Of a stretch of DNA of 13,578 nucleotides, positions 1-7,271 are shown piece by piece. The stretch's first letter is position 1. Each line of letters opens with the position of its first letter. The position numbers were made by a program, and so were the translations under genes. Origin of the DNA: an uncultured Flavobacteriales bacterium. GTDB lineage: Bacteria > Bacteroidota > Bacteroidia > Flavobacteriales > Weeksellaceae. Location: positions 1 through 13,578 of the forward strand of contig CALFIE010000074.1 in NCBI GenBank assembly GCA_937876095.1, given 5' to 3'. The notes under the pieces were generated by a model. It ran no database searches. It was not told where the DNA came from and was given only the letters and a program-made list of their open reading frames with translations.

Positions 1-2
1 AA

Positions 3-1067
3 AACAGCGCAAACGCTCTTGAAATTGTAGAAGAAAACAACTACTATCCTTTTGGTTTAAAACACCAAGGTTACAATGAATTAACAGGAAATCCAAGTTA
101 CAAATACAAGTACAACGGAAAGGAACTACAGGAGACCGGGATGTACGACTACGGTTGGAGAAATTACGCTCCCGATCTCGGAAGATGGATAACTGTCGAC
201 CCGCTAGCGGAGATGTACCCAAGTTGGTCTCCATACGTTTACACGCTGAATAATCCTATAAAATTCATTGATCCTGATGGACGTTGGGTTCCTGGTGCAG
301 GACTATGGAATAATCTTACAAAGTCCGATGCTAGAATTCACGCCGAACAATGGGCTGAAAAAATAAGCGACCCACACACTGGCTTTTACAATGTATCGGT
401 TAATAAAGGCAGTAAGGGAACTTGGAGTGTATCTTCTCATACTCTTGATGCTAGTTACAAAGACACTTTTAATTCAAAAGGATACCAGAATAGTCTCGTT
501 ATACCTTATTCTGAAGGAGGTGGATTAGGTACAGCTCCTTCATCTGGTGATCCTTGGGGACCTACTGTGAGCAATATGCCTGATTCTTACGGTAAAACAG
601 ACTTACAGATGATGGTTTCCGAGAATCCTTTGGTACAAAGTGCTGTAATTGGAGCTGTTACAGGAGGTGTAGGTAATTTGATGAGAAGCGCAGGTGCAGC
701 AGATGCTGTAAGTGCAGAAGGAGCGGTTTGGGCACAGAAAACATTTAGTAATACATTTGGTAATACAGGAGCGTTTGCTGGACAAACTGTAGATGATGTT
801 GCGGCAGCATTAAGGGGAGGAAGTATGTCGGCAGCAGATGTACCAATAAATGTAGTTGTAAGAGATGGGCAAACATTTATTTTAAATACTCGGTCATCTG
901 CAGCTTTAATGCGAGCAGGCATTCCTAGAAGCGCTTGGAATGTTGTTAATCAAACAGGCGTTTCTTCATTTGAAGGTATGCTGAATGGTCAATTATTAAG
1001 AAACGGTTTGATTAATGGTACAAATACCATAAGACAATCAGGAACTCAATTAATTCTTTCTCATTAA
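3..1067 (+). CDS. RHS repeat-associated polymorphic toxin, C-terminal part (5' end outside window)
   Basis: The reading frame is open from the window edge; the ATG at 141 is internal, because RHS sequence (NNYYPFG, YKYNGKELQETG) precedes it in frame. Seen: the end of the RHS core (GRW, DPLAE, NPIKFIDPDGR) finishing near position 285, then a variable tip of about 260 residues. The tip has a glycine- and alanine-rich hydrophobic stretch (about 500-560 in base-pair terms 600-690) and a terminal domain at about 780-1050 with DVPINVVVRDG, ILNTRSSAALMRAGIPRSAWNVV and QLLRNGL. RHS proteins are known to form a shell that carries a toxic C-terminal tip delivered to rival cells. The terminal domain is of a kind I associate with polymorphic toxins and faintly resembles ParB/sulfiredoxin-like folds; this is inference. 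It overlaps the next gene by one base (TAATG). RHS assignment is firm, toxin activity is not. Confidence 0.9.
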   Translation, partial: NSANALEIVEENNYYPFGLKHQGYNELTGNPSYKYKYNGKELQETGMYDYGWRNYAPDLGRWITVDPLAEMYPSWSPYVYTLNNPIKFIDPDGRWVPGAGLWNNLTKSDARIHAEQWAEKISDPHTGFYNVSVNKGSKGTWSVSSHTLDASYKDTFNSKGYQNSLVIPYSEGGGLGTAPSSGDPWGPTVSNMPDSYGKTDLQMMVSENPLVQSAVIGAVTGGVGNLMRSAGAADAVSAEGAVWAQKTFSNTFGNTGAFAGQTVDDVAAALRGGSMSAADVPINVVVRDGQTFILNTRSSAALMRAGIPRSAWNVVNQTGVSSFEGMLNGQLLRNGLINGTNTIRQSGTQLILSH

Positions 1068-1606
1068 TGATTTCAATAGATTTTATAAAATTAAGCAAGG
1101 TCGTGTCTCATGCCTTAAGGCATGAACCACGGTCTTATAATCTTAATTTGGACAAACAAGGCTGGGTATTGCTTTCTGATTTGGTTCTTGCTTTAAATTT
1201 AAAGGGAGTACGAGTTGATGAAAATAGCATTGTTAAAATGGTTGAATTTTCCGAAAAAAAAAGGCATCAAATTTTAAATGGTAAAATAAGAGCTTATTAT
1301 GGACACTCTTTAGAAAATAAAATTTTGAAAAAATCAATTGAGCCACCTGAATTTTTATATCACGGGACAATTCGAAATAACTTAAATAGTATTACCGAGA
1401 AAGGATTGCTTCCAATGGGAAGGCAGTACGTTCATCTTTCTATTGATAAAAACACAGCAACAACAGTAGGTAGCAGAAGAAAAGGAGAATTAGTTGTTCT
1501 AACGGTAAAAGCTAAGGAGGCTTTTCTAGGGAAAATACAATTTTATAAAGAAGAAAATGGTATTTGGTTATCCGACTCAATACCCTCAAAATACATATCG
1601 GAATAA
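1067..1606 (+). CDS. kptA: RNA 2'-phosphotransferase, KptA/Tpt1 family
   Basis: A 179-aa protein of normal full length for the family. The N-terminal winged-helix part has LSKVVSHALRHEP and DKQGWV; then come KKRHQI, IRAYYGHS, LYHGT, GLLPMGRQYVHLS, TTVGSRRKGELVVL, NGIWLSDSIPSKYI. The Arg-His-Arg-Arg set known from Tpt1 enzymes is visible as R18, H19, R66 and R119. These enzymes use NAD to remove an internal RNA 2'-phosphate, giving ADP-ribose 1'',2''-cyclic phosphate and nicotinamide; some also ADP-ribosylate RNA or DNA ends. The start is set by the TAATG overlap with the RHS gene, and the gene ends in another TAATG overlap with a probable immunity gene. This position is unusual: it could be a free-standing toxin, an RNA-repair protector, or a coincidental passenger. 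Family call is strong, role is open. Confidence 0.88.
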   Translation: MISIDFIKLSKVVSHALRHEPRSYNLNLDKQGWVLLSDLVLALNLKGVRVDENSIVKMVEFSEKKRHQILNGKIRAYYGHSLENKILKKSIEPPEFLYHGTIRNNLNSITEKGLLPMGRQYVHLSIDKNTATTVGSRRKGELVVLTVKAKEAFLGKIQFYKEENGIWLSDSIPSKYISE

Positions 1607-2100
1607 TGGAATTAGTAGAAATAAAAGATCTTTTTGAAATGGATTGTGGTTCACCATCCCCCACGATATTGTCAAACGACAATGAGTTATTTATTGCTTT
1701 CTATGCCGATGTTGAAAGTTCATCTATTATCCCAAAAGAACGTAATACAATTTATGACACAGGGATTTTTGCTTTAAAGTTTGATAATTTTTTGAAATAT
1801 ACTTTTGGATTACCTGGGGTAGAAACAATACAAGGGCATCCATATAATAAACTTGGTATGAAATCGTATTCATTTTATGAACTCAGGAACTCTGATTTTA
1901 TTAAATCACTACAGGATATTGAAAAAAATCATCCCGCTTATAATCCCGAAAAATGGAAAGTCTATAAGCATTATATATTGACATTTCACGACAATATGTT
2001 TGAATGTATTGCTCGAGGTTTTGAGATTAGAAAAGAAAATATATCACTTTATAATCAAACTACAGAAATGCTTAATGAGTTATCAGTGAAGCATTTTTAA
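1606..2100 (+). CDS. Probable cytosolic immunity protein of the RHS/KptA unit
   Basis: A 164-aa protein starting MELVEIKDLF. A longer frame begins at 1564 inside kptA, but the ATG at 1606 forms the same TAATG overlap seen at the upstream junction, so I chose it. Seen: DCGSPSPTILSNDNELFIAFYAD, GHPYNKLGMKSYSFYELRNSDFI, HYILTFHDNMFECIARGFEI. No signal peptide or membrane segment. I recognise this layout (SPTILSND near the N-terminus, TFHD..FECIA near the C-terminus) as a small Bacteroidota family often found beside RHS and other toxins, but cannot name it. Its place as the last gene of the unit supports immunity. Whether the partner is the RHS tip or KptA cannot be told from sequence. Confidence 0.75.
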   Translation: MELVEIKDLFEMDCGSPSPTILSNDNELFIAFYADVESSSIIPKERNTIYDTGIFALKFDNFLKYTFGLPGVETIQGHPYNKLGMKSYSFYELRNSDFIKSLQDIEKNHPAYNPEKWKVYKHYILTFHDNMFECIARGFEIRKENISLYNQTTEMLNELSVKHF

Positions 2101-2115
2101 TTTTACATAATGCTT
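2089..2115. terminator. Weak hairpin between convergent genes
   Basis: AAGCATT (2089-2095) pairs with AATGCTT (2109-2115) over a 13-base T-rich loop. It covers both stop codons of two convergent genes whose ends lie only 2 bp apart. It may be a weak bidirectional terminator; the stem is short and the call is tentative. Confidence 0.3.
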
Positions 2116-2438
2116 TGCAGTTTAGTTTGCTTAATAAAAGCATCAAGGAGGGCGAAGACGTGTTGTCTGTCGTTCTCTTTTAGTTTTTGGATGTCAAGGA
2201 TTTTGGAGACAATATTTTTTTCCAATAGAATATCGGTAGAACCTACGAGATAATCCAAAGACACTTCCAATGCTTCGGCTAACTGCGTAGCCATCTCAAT
2301 AGACGGTTTTACTTCGTCCCTTTCATATCTACCAATCACAGCACCGTGAACATTTACCAATTTGCCCACTTCGTCCTGCGACATTTTTTTATCTTTTCTT
2401 ACTTCTGTAAGACGTTTTCCAAAGGTTAAAGACTTCAT
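2103..2438 (-). CDS. XRE-family (Cro/C1-type helix-turn-helix) regulator
   Basis: A 111-aa protein starting MKSLTFGKRL. The frame extends 16 codons further to 2486, but that extension overlaps the promoter at 2476-2506 and reads like non-coding DNA, so the ATG at 2438 is preferred. Residues 7-62 form a typical HTH_3 domain: FGKRLTEVRKDKKMSQDEVGKLV, then GAVIGRYERDEVKPSIEMATQLAEAL, ending VSLDYLVG. A charged helical tail (ILDIQKLKENDRQHVFALLDAFIKQT) may mediate dimer formation. It diverges from the primase-ATPase gene with a shared control region, the usual layout for a phage-like or element repressor that controls itself and the replication and integration genes. Its stop lies 5 bp after the RHS immunity gene stop, so the mobile element seems to begin here. 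Confidence 0.9.
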   Translation of the reverse strand: MKSLTFGKRLTEVRKDKKMSQDEVGKLVNVHGAVIGRYERDEVKPSIEMATQLAEALEVSLDYLVGSTDILLEKNIVSKILDIQKLKENDRQHVFALLDAFIKQTKLQSIM

Positions 2439-2475
2439 AAATGTATTAAAAACTACAGTTAATAAAAGAATAGAG

Positions 2476-2506
2476 CAAATATACATAACATATTTGTAGT
2501 AACAAA
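2476..2506 (-). promoter_or_regulatory. Bacteroidota promoter for the XRE regulator
   Basis: Read on the minus strand: TTTG (2506-2503), a 19-bp spacer, then TATATTTG (2483-2476). This matches the Bacteroidota primary sigma consensus closely. The predicted leader before the ATG at 2438 is about 30 bases. Confidence 0.7.
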
Positions 2507-2566
2507 AACAGATAAAGTTTGGTTGATTAAAATAGATATGTTACATTTGCAACAGATATGTAGTGA
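2488..2566. promoter_or_regulatory. Candidate operator repeats in the divergent promoter region
   Basis: AGATATGT occurs at 2534-2541 and 2554-2561, exactly 20 bp (about two helical turns) apart. A longer related pair is at 2488-2502 and 2552-2566 (ACATATTTGTAGTAA and ACAGATATGTAGTGA, 12 of 15 identical). They overlap or flank both promoters, as binding sites for the divergent XRE protein would. The binding is inferred. Confidence 0.4.
2518..2549 (+). promoter_or_regulatory. Bacteroidota promoter for the primase-ATPase gene
   Basis: TTTG (2518-2521), a 20-bp spacer, then TACATTTG (2542-2549), a full match to TTTG-N17-23-TAnnTTTG. It points at the ATG at 2595 and sits back to back with the promoter of the XRE gene, leaving only 11 bp between the two upstream elements. 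Confidence 0.7.
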
Positions 2567-2594
2567 AAAACTTTTTTTCAAAAAATTTTAGTCT

Positions 2595-4937
2595 ATGGAA
2601 ATCCAAGAGATCAAACAAAATCTAACCATTGCAACCGTCCTGCATTATTACGGTATAAAAACCGACAAGCAAAACCGTTTATGCTGTCCTTTCCACGAAG
2701 ACAAAACGCCAAGTTTGCAGGTGTACTACAAAACACAAACAGCGTATTGCTTTAGTTCTAACTGCAAAACCCACGGAAAAAGTATAGATGTGATAGATTT
2801 TATAATGCTCAAGGAAAATACCACGAAACACGAAGCGATAAAAAAAGCGGTAGAAATTTTGGGACACCAAGAACCGAACAAGAAAGACCGCTATCAAAAG
2901 GATTTAACAAAAGAGCAGTTTTTAGGGAATATGTTCCAGTATTTTAGAAATGCCATCAACAACTCAAAACCTGCAAAGGATTACCTAAACAAAAGAAGTT
3001 TAGATTATACGAAAATAGAAATTGGTTATAATAGCGGTCAGTTCCATCACGGAGCAAGAAAGGACGAAAATTTAATACAACAATGTTTAGAATACGGATT
3101 GTTGATTGATAAAGGAATAATCGGCAGAACAGGAGAAAAAGCATATGGAGTTTTTGGAAAATGGTCAATCTGTTTTGCATTAAGAAATAAAGAAAACCAA
3201 GTTGCAGGATTATACTTCCGCTCTACTTTGAATGATGAAAACGCAAAGCATTTTTACTTAAAAAACCGAAGTGGAATCTATCCAAACTATCCCGATAAAA
3301 ACACCAGGAAACTGATATTAACGGAAGCAATTATAGATTGCGCAAGTTTACTTCAGATAGAAAAGATAAGAGAAAACTACAGCATTATAGCGTGTTTTGG
3401 AACAAACGGATTAAATGAAGAAATACTAAACGCTATAAAAGAATTAGAAAAATTAGAGGAAATTATTTTTTGTTTTGACCAAGACGAAGCAGGAAAAGAA
3501 GCCGTTTTAAAGTATGGAAAACTTCTGCAGGAAGAAATCCCAAACATAAAAATATCAAGCGTAGAACTGCCTAATAAAGACATAAACGAAACTCTTTTAT
3601 TACATAACGAGGAAATCTTTTTGGACTTATTGAAGAATAGAAATTTTTTATTTTCTTCTGAAAAACCAATTGAAAAAGTAAAAGTAACGGAAGAAAAATC
3701 TGTGTCATCTGTGAAATCTGTGAGCAACTCCACAGAATTTTTAGAGCAAAAAAACCTACTGAAATCCCTAAACTATTTAATAGAAAAAAGCGGAATTATC
3801 GGCGAGGAAAACAGCAGACTTCTACTTTTTCTAATCACGATTAGTTACCTAAATAAAAATCCTTTGCACGCATTAGTACAAGGAAGTAGCGGAAGTGGAA
3901 AAACGCATATTATCTCAAGAATAGCGGATTTAATGCCACAAGAAGATGTATTAAGATTTACAAGAATTACCGAAAGTAGTTTATACAATTGGGGCGAGTT
4001 TGATTTATTCCAAAAGATCATCATCATTGAAGATTTAGACGGACTAAAGGAAGATGCTCTGTATGCTTTAAGGGAATTTATCTCCAACCAAGTTTTAAGA
4101 AGTTCGGTAACCATCAAAGACAAAAAAGGCAATAATAAATCTTCCCACAAAATCGTGAAAGGTCAGTTCTCCAGTTTATCAGCAACCACAAAAGGCGAAA
4201 CTTACGAGGATAATATGAGCCGTAGTTTTTTATTGGCGGTGGATGAAAGCAAGGAACAAACGCAGAGAATTATCGAATATCAGAACCGCAGAAATGCAGG
4301 AGAAGTCAGTTCAGACGAGCAACAAAAGGCAATTAATTTTGTACAGAAACTCGTCAGAAATTTAAAATATTACGAGGTCATCAATCCGTATGCAACAAAA
4401 CTCAATCTTCCCGAAAAGGTGCATAAAATAAGGCGATTGAATGAAATGTATCAAGCCGTAATAAAACAAGTTACTTTTTTAAATCAATACCAAAGGAAAC
4501 TTACAAAAGATAATCAACTGATAACAGAAATCGAAGACATAGAACAAGCAACAGAAGTATTATTTGAAAGCATTGTTTTAAAAGTGGACGAATTAGACGG
4601 TAGTCTACGGCAGTTCTTTGAACGGCTGAAAAAATTTGTAAAGAATGACAGAGAAGAATTTTTACAGCGAGAAATCCGACAAGAATTTAACTTGAGTAAA
4701 ACCCAGTTACAAAGATACATCAACACGCTTTTGGAGTTAGAATACATCAAGCAAACAGGCGGTTATGCGAATAAGGGAATCAAGTATAAAATCAGTTTTT
4801 GGGATAACCACCAGAAATTGAGAGCCGAAATAAAGGACTTTCTGCAGAACCAAATTAACGAGTTGAAAATTACACAATCTGCACCATCAAAACCAAAAAA
4901 TAAAACATTGGTAGAATTAGTAAATGAAAAGGTATGA
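2595..4937 (+). CDS. Primase-ATPase: CHC2 zinc finger, primase core, Toprim and P-loop ATPase
   Basis: A 780-aa protein. Residues about 28-62 form a CHC2-type zinc finger (C31, H34, C52, C57), as in DnaG. Residues 100-235 resemble the DnaG N-terminal catalytic domain (YLNKRSLDYTKIEIGY, ENQVAGLYFRS). A Toprim domain follows with E244 (LTEAIID), FGTNGL and the acidic pair D295/D297 in CFDQDEAGKEA. After a linker (355-385) comes an ATPase with Walker A GSSGSGKT (430-437) and Walker B IIIIED (475-480), and a possible arginine finger in MSRSF (R543). Residues 685-725 look like a winged helix (EFNLSKTQLQRYINTLLELEYI). Such a primer-making enzyme fused to a motor suggests replication of the element or its excised circle. 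It is the only candidate replication gene beside the iteron-like repeats at 7272-7361. Family parts are clear; the joint function is inferred. Confidence 0.9.
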   Translation: MEIQEIKQNLTIATVLHYYGIKTDKQNRLCCPFHEDKTPSLQVYYKTQTAYCFSSNCKTHGKSIDVIDFIMLKENTTKHEAIKKAVEILGHQEPNKKDRYQKDLTKEQFLGNMFQYFRNAINNSKPAKDYLNKRSLDYTKIEIGYNSGQFHHGARKDENLIQQCLEYGLLIDKGIIGRTGEKAYGVFGKWSICFALRNKENQVAGLYFRSTLNDENAKHFYLKNRSGIYPNYPDKNTRKLILTEAIIDCASLLQIEKIRENYSIIACFGTNGLNEEILNAIKELEKLEEIIFCFDQDEAGKEAVLKYGKLLQEEIPNIKISSVELPNKDINETLLLHNEEIFLDLLKNRNFLFSSEKPIEKVKVTEEKSVSSVKSVSNSTEFLEQKNLLKSLNYLIEKSGIIGEENSRLLLFLITISYLNKNPLHALVQGSSGSGKTHIISRIADLMPQEDVLRFTRITESSLYNWGEFDLFQKIIIIEDLDGLKEDALYALREFISNQVLRSSVTIKDKKGNNKSSHKIVKGQFSSLSATTKGETYEDNMSRSFLLAVDESKEQTQRIIEYQNRRNAGEVSSDEQQKAINFVQKLVRNLKYYEVINPYATKLNLPEKVHKIRRLNEMYQAVIKQVTFLNQYQRKLTKDNQLITEIEDIEQATEVLFESIVLKVDELDGSLRQFFERLKKFVKNDREEFLQREIRQEFNLSKTQLQRYINTLLELEYIKQTGGYANKGIKYKISFWDNHQKLRAEIKDFLQNQINELKITQSAPSKPKNKTLVELVNEKV

Positions 4938-4945
4938 GCCACCAA

Positions 4946-4963
4946 TGGTTCACTACTGAACCA
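4946..4963. repeat. Perfect inverted repeat before the recombinase genes
   Basis: TGGTTCA (4946-4952) and TGAACCA (4957-4963) around a 4-base centre CTAC. A third GGTTC half-site follows at 4969-4973 (GGTTCGCT against GGTTCACT). There is no T run, so a terminator is unlikely. It could be a recombinase core site or an operator. Confidence 0.55.
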
Positions 4964-4989
4964 CAAAAGGTTCGCTAAAAGATATACCT

Positions 4990-5013
4990 ATGATAATGTA
5001 AATTACTTATCAT
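4990..5013. repeat. Second inverted repeat before the recombinase genes
   Basis: ATGATAA (4990-4996) and TTATCAT (5007-5013), with an inner GTAA/TTAC pair (4998-5001 and 5003-5006) and one extra T at 4997. The 24-bp near-palindrome contains ATAATGTAAATTA, which recalls the centre of Xer/dif sites, though the arms do not fit a dif consensus. It lies 80 bp before the first recombinase start. Confidence 0.5.
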
Positions 5014-5092
5014 CAAGTATTTATCAATCATAAAAAAGTTAGCGACCCAAAATTTAAAATATTGCAAAAGCAAAACTATCATACTTAAAGAA

Positions 5093-6010
5093 ATGGGAGC
5101 ACCAAGCAGACACAAAATCCATACAGAAAACTACCAAGAACAGGCAAGAAACTACAAAAAATATTTAGATATTCTAGGGCTGAAATCTGAAACCACACAA
5201 TCAAGATACCTTTATTTAAAAAAGTTTTTAAGTTTTTTAGAGAAGCAAAAAATTTTTGAGATTACAAAAGTTACTCCCAAAGAAATTGCCGAATATCACA
5301 GTTACTTACAGAGCAAAATCAGCCAGAGAACACGGAAACCCATCACAGAAAAAACGGTTTACGACAATATGCGGAATTTACAGCAGTATTTAGGTTACCT
5401 GTTAGAACTCGGAACGCTCAAAAAAAGTCCGGCATCGCACTTAAAATTTACACTTCCAAAGGAAAAAGTAGAACGATTTATTTTTACTCAAGAACAAATA
5501 CAAGAACTCTACAAAGTAGCAGATTTAGAGGAAAAAGCGATACTAAATATCGGTTATGGTTGTGGATTGAGAGTACAGGAAATAAGCGATTTAAACAAAG
5601 AAGATATTAGATTATCAGAAAATTTAGTGATTGTACAGAAAGGTAAAAACAGTAAAAGAAGATTAGTTCCGATAAGCGATAAAGTCAGAGAAGAATTGCA
5701 GGAATATATTTTTCTTTCATCTGAAAAACAAAAGGAAGTTTTTATAAACAACAAGCAAAGAAGAATGCAGGAATGGGGATTTAATGCAAGACTAAAACAA
5801 CTTATTTTAAAAACAAAATTTGGAAAAGAATTTACATCTGAAGAACTTAATAGAATAGGAATCCACAGTTTACGGCACTCAATTGCGACACACCTTTTAG
5901 AAAACGGAATGAAACTCGAACAAGTCCAAAAATTTTTAGGACACAGCCACATAGAAAGCACAGAAATATACACGCATATAACTCAAAATCAAATCAATAA
6001 TATGAAATGA
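5093..6010 (+). CDS. Tyrosine recombinase (XerC/XerD-like), catalytically complete
   Basis: A 305-aa protein, normal XerC/D length. An N-terminal SAM-like core-binding domain (about 18-110, YLDILGLKSETTQSRYLYLKKFL in part) is followed by the catalytic domain. The catalytic set is visible: R160 (GCGLRVQEI), K185 (QKGKNSKRR), H258 and R261 (HSLRHSIATHLL), H284 (LGHSHIEST) and the nucleophile Y293 (IYTHI). Such enzymes cut and rejoin DNA at short core sites through a 3'-phosphotyrosine link. The start at 5093 follows a 155-bp gap that holds two inverted repeats and no clear promoter. The gene overlaps the next recombinase by ATGA, so the two are probably made together and may act as a pair to integrate and excise the element. 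Confidence 0.93.
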   Translation: MGAPSRHKIHTENYQEQARNYKKYLDILGLKSETTQSRYLYLKKFLSFLEKQKIFEITKVTPKEIAEYHSYLQSKISQRTRKPITEKTVYDNMRNLQQYLGYLLELGTLKKSPASHLKFTLPKEKVERFIFTQEQIQELYKVADLEEKAILNIGYGCGLRVQEISDLNKEDIRLSENLVIVQKGKNSKRRLVPISDKVREELQEYIFLSSEKQKEVFINNKQRRMQEWGFNARLKQLILKTKFGKEFTSEELNRIGIHSLRHSIATHLLENGMKLEQVQKFLGHSHIESTEIYTHITQNQINNMK

Positions 6011-6885
6011 CAATAAGAGAATATTTAGAGAAAAAATACAGCAAAAGCACTTTAAACAGCAACTTATACAACATCAGAAGATTTACAGACTACTACGGAA
6101 ACAGAGCCGAAAAATCCAATTATAAAGACATTTTAAACTATATAGAATATTTAAGAAAAAACTACGATCTGCACCCGAAAACTTTAAGACATTGTTTGTA
6201 TGCCGTGAAAATCTACTTCAACTATTTACTAGAAATCGGAAAAAGAAACGACCATCCCTGCAGTGAATTATTTTTAAAAGACAAAGTAAATAAGCAAATC
6301 CAAGTCGATAATCTATACAACACGGAAACATTAGAAAACTACTTTGAAACCTACCAAATCCGAAAGAAAAAGCATTTAGAAAACCGAAACAAAATCATCA
6401 TCAGTTTACTGATTTACCAAGCATTAACAGTAAAAGAAATTGCAGAATTAGGAATCCAAGATATTGAATTAGAAAGAGGAGAAATCCACATTAAAAAAGG
6501 TTACAGACAACAAAAAAGAATACTTCCATTACAAGCAAAACAAATCTTACTATTTTACAAATATTTAGAAAAAGATAGAATTAATTTATTGAAATATAAT
6601 TGTAGAAATTTAGAAGAAAAATCGTTTATTCTCGGACAATACGGAGAAAAAATAAATCCTCACGGAATTAGCAAAATGATTAATGAGACCAGGAAAGAAA
6701 GCGAGAAGATAAAGCCAATTAAAATTAGACAATCCGTGATTGCAAACCTGTTGAAAAAAGAAAACGACACGAGAATCGTCCAAGTTTTTTCGGGACACAA
6801 AAGAGCATCTACAACGCAACAATACAGACAAACCGATTTAGAAATTTTGCAGAACGCCGTAAATCAGTTCCACCCAAGAAAATAA
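6007..6885 (+). CDS. Second tyrosine recombinase-like protein with missing catalytic residues
   Basis: A 292-aa protein starting MTIREYLEKK at the ATGA overlap. The fold is clear: core-binding domain at about 3-95 (NLYNIRRFTDYYG, LYAVKIYFNYLLEIGK) and catalytic domain at about 105-285. The family motif GLRxxEL reads QALTVKEIAEL, so the first catalytic arginine is T141. The HxxR box reads IKIR, so the histidine is I238 while R241 remains. A lysine (K163 or K164), H264 (SGHKRASTTQQY) and Y273 are kept. It may therefore be inactive alone and serve as a structural or regulatory partner of the upstream enzyme, as some tandem recombinases do. It has no frameshift or early stop, so it seems to be maintained. 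No convincing terminator follows. Confidence 0.9.
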   Translation: MTIREYLEKKYSKSTLNSNLYNIRRFTDYYGNRAEKSNYKDILNYIEYLRKNYDLHPKTLRHCLYAVKIYFNYLLEIGKRNDHPCSELFLKDKVNKQIQVDNLYNTETLENYFETYQIRKKKHLENRNKIIISLLIYQALTVKEIAELGIQDIELERGEIHIKKGYRQQKRILPLQAKQILLFYKYLEKDRINLLKYNCRNLEEKSFILGQYGEKINPHGISKMINETRKESEKIKPIKIRQSVIANLLKKENDTRIVQVFSGHKRASTTQQYRQTDLEILQNAVNQFHPRK

Positions 6886-7182
6886 AAATCCTACGCTTGC
6901 ATTTTGAGAAGTTTTCCCGCCCCCAAAACAAAAAAGACATTTTCTCCAATCCTTTCCCGAGCTTGTCCATCGCTTTAATGCCACAGCAAGTTACATAATC
7001 AAAATTATACGCAAATTGCCCACGCAAACCGTTGTTCTCCGCTCCACTTCGTTCCGTTCCGCACAAACCAACCGCATTTTTGCCTATAATTTGGGATTAT
7101 GTAAAATGCTTTCCTACGCTGCATACAAAGTATTCCGCTTCCAACGCTTCCCCGAAACTTCCCAGCCTAAGAAAAAGAACTA
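6886..7182. other. Noncoding stretch after the recombinases
   Basis: No convincing gene. An 84-residue open frame (7032-7286) and an opposite 85-residue frame (6809-7066) have no recognisable motifs, overlap structured repeats or the recombinase gene, and look spurious. This part is richer in C than its surroundings and holds the long inverted repeat described separately. Confidence 0.5.
6992..7103. repeat. Long imperfect inverted repeat
   Basis: The left arm TACATAATCAAAATTAT (6992-7008) is matched on the opposite strand by TACATAATCCCAAATTAT (7103-7086). The match continues inward less well (ACGCAAATT against AGGCAAAAA). The arms flank about 60-75 bases containing CCGCTCCACTTCGTTCCG. It could form a cruciform or mark a recombinase binding region. 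Confidence 0.45.
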
Positions 7183-7248
7183 AAAATGTGGATTTGTGGA
7201 AAAATCCAATGCGAAGCAACCCCAATTTTTACCACAAGTCCACATTTT
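7183..7248. repeat. Strong inverted repeat with DnaA-box-like arms
   Basis: AAAATGTGGATTTGTGG (7183-7199) and the reverse complement of 7232-7248 agree at 16 of 17 bases. The match extends through AAAAAT (7200-7205 and 7225-7230 region) with one inserted base, leaving a loop of about 19. On the minus strand the left arm contains TTTTCCACA, one base from the DnaA box TTATCCACA. No T run follows, so this is not an ordinary terminator. Confidence 0.6.
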
Positions 7249-7271
7249 GCGACAACAGCGACAACATAAGA

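Noticed and set aside
1040..1100. RHS tip and KptA as one protein split by a frameshift
   Set aside because: The RHS tip ends in a complete-looking domain, KptA has a full N-terminus with its own ATG, and the same TAATG overlap recurs at the next junction, so separate coupled genes are more likely.
1564..1605. Upstream ATG for the immunity gene
   Set aside because: It lies inside kptA; the ATG at 1606 gives the same TAATG overlap as the previous junction.
2439..2486. Longer N-terminus for the XRE regulator
   Set aside because: The added codons overlap its own promoter element and the HTH domain starts normally from the ATG at 2438.
4988..5016. Chromosomal dif site
   Set aside because: Only the centre resembles dif; the two 11-bp arms do not match each other or a known consensus when set around a 6-bp centre.
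6809..7066. 85-residue minus-strand ORF
   Set aside because: It overlaps the end of the second recombinase gene and noncoding DNA and has no protein-like pattern.
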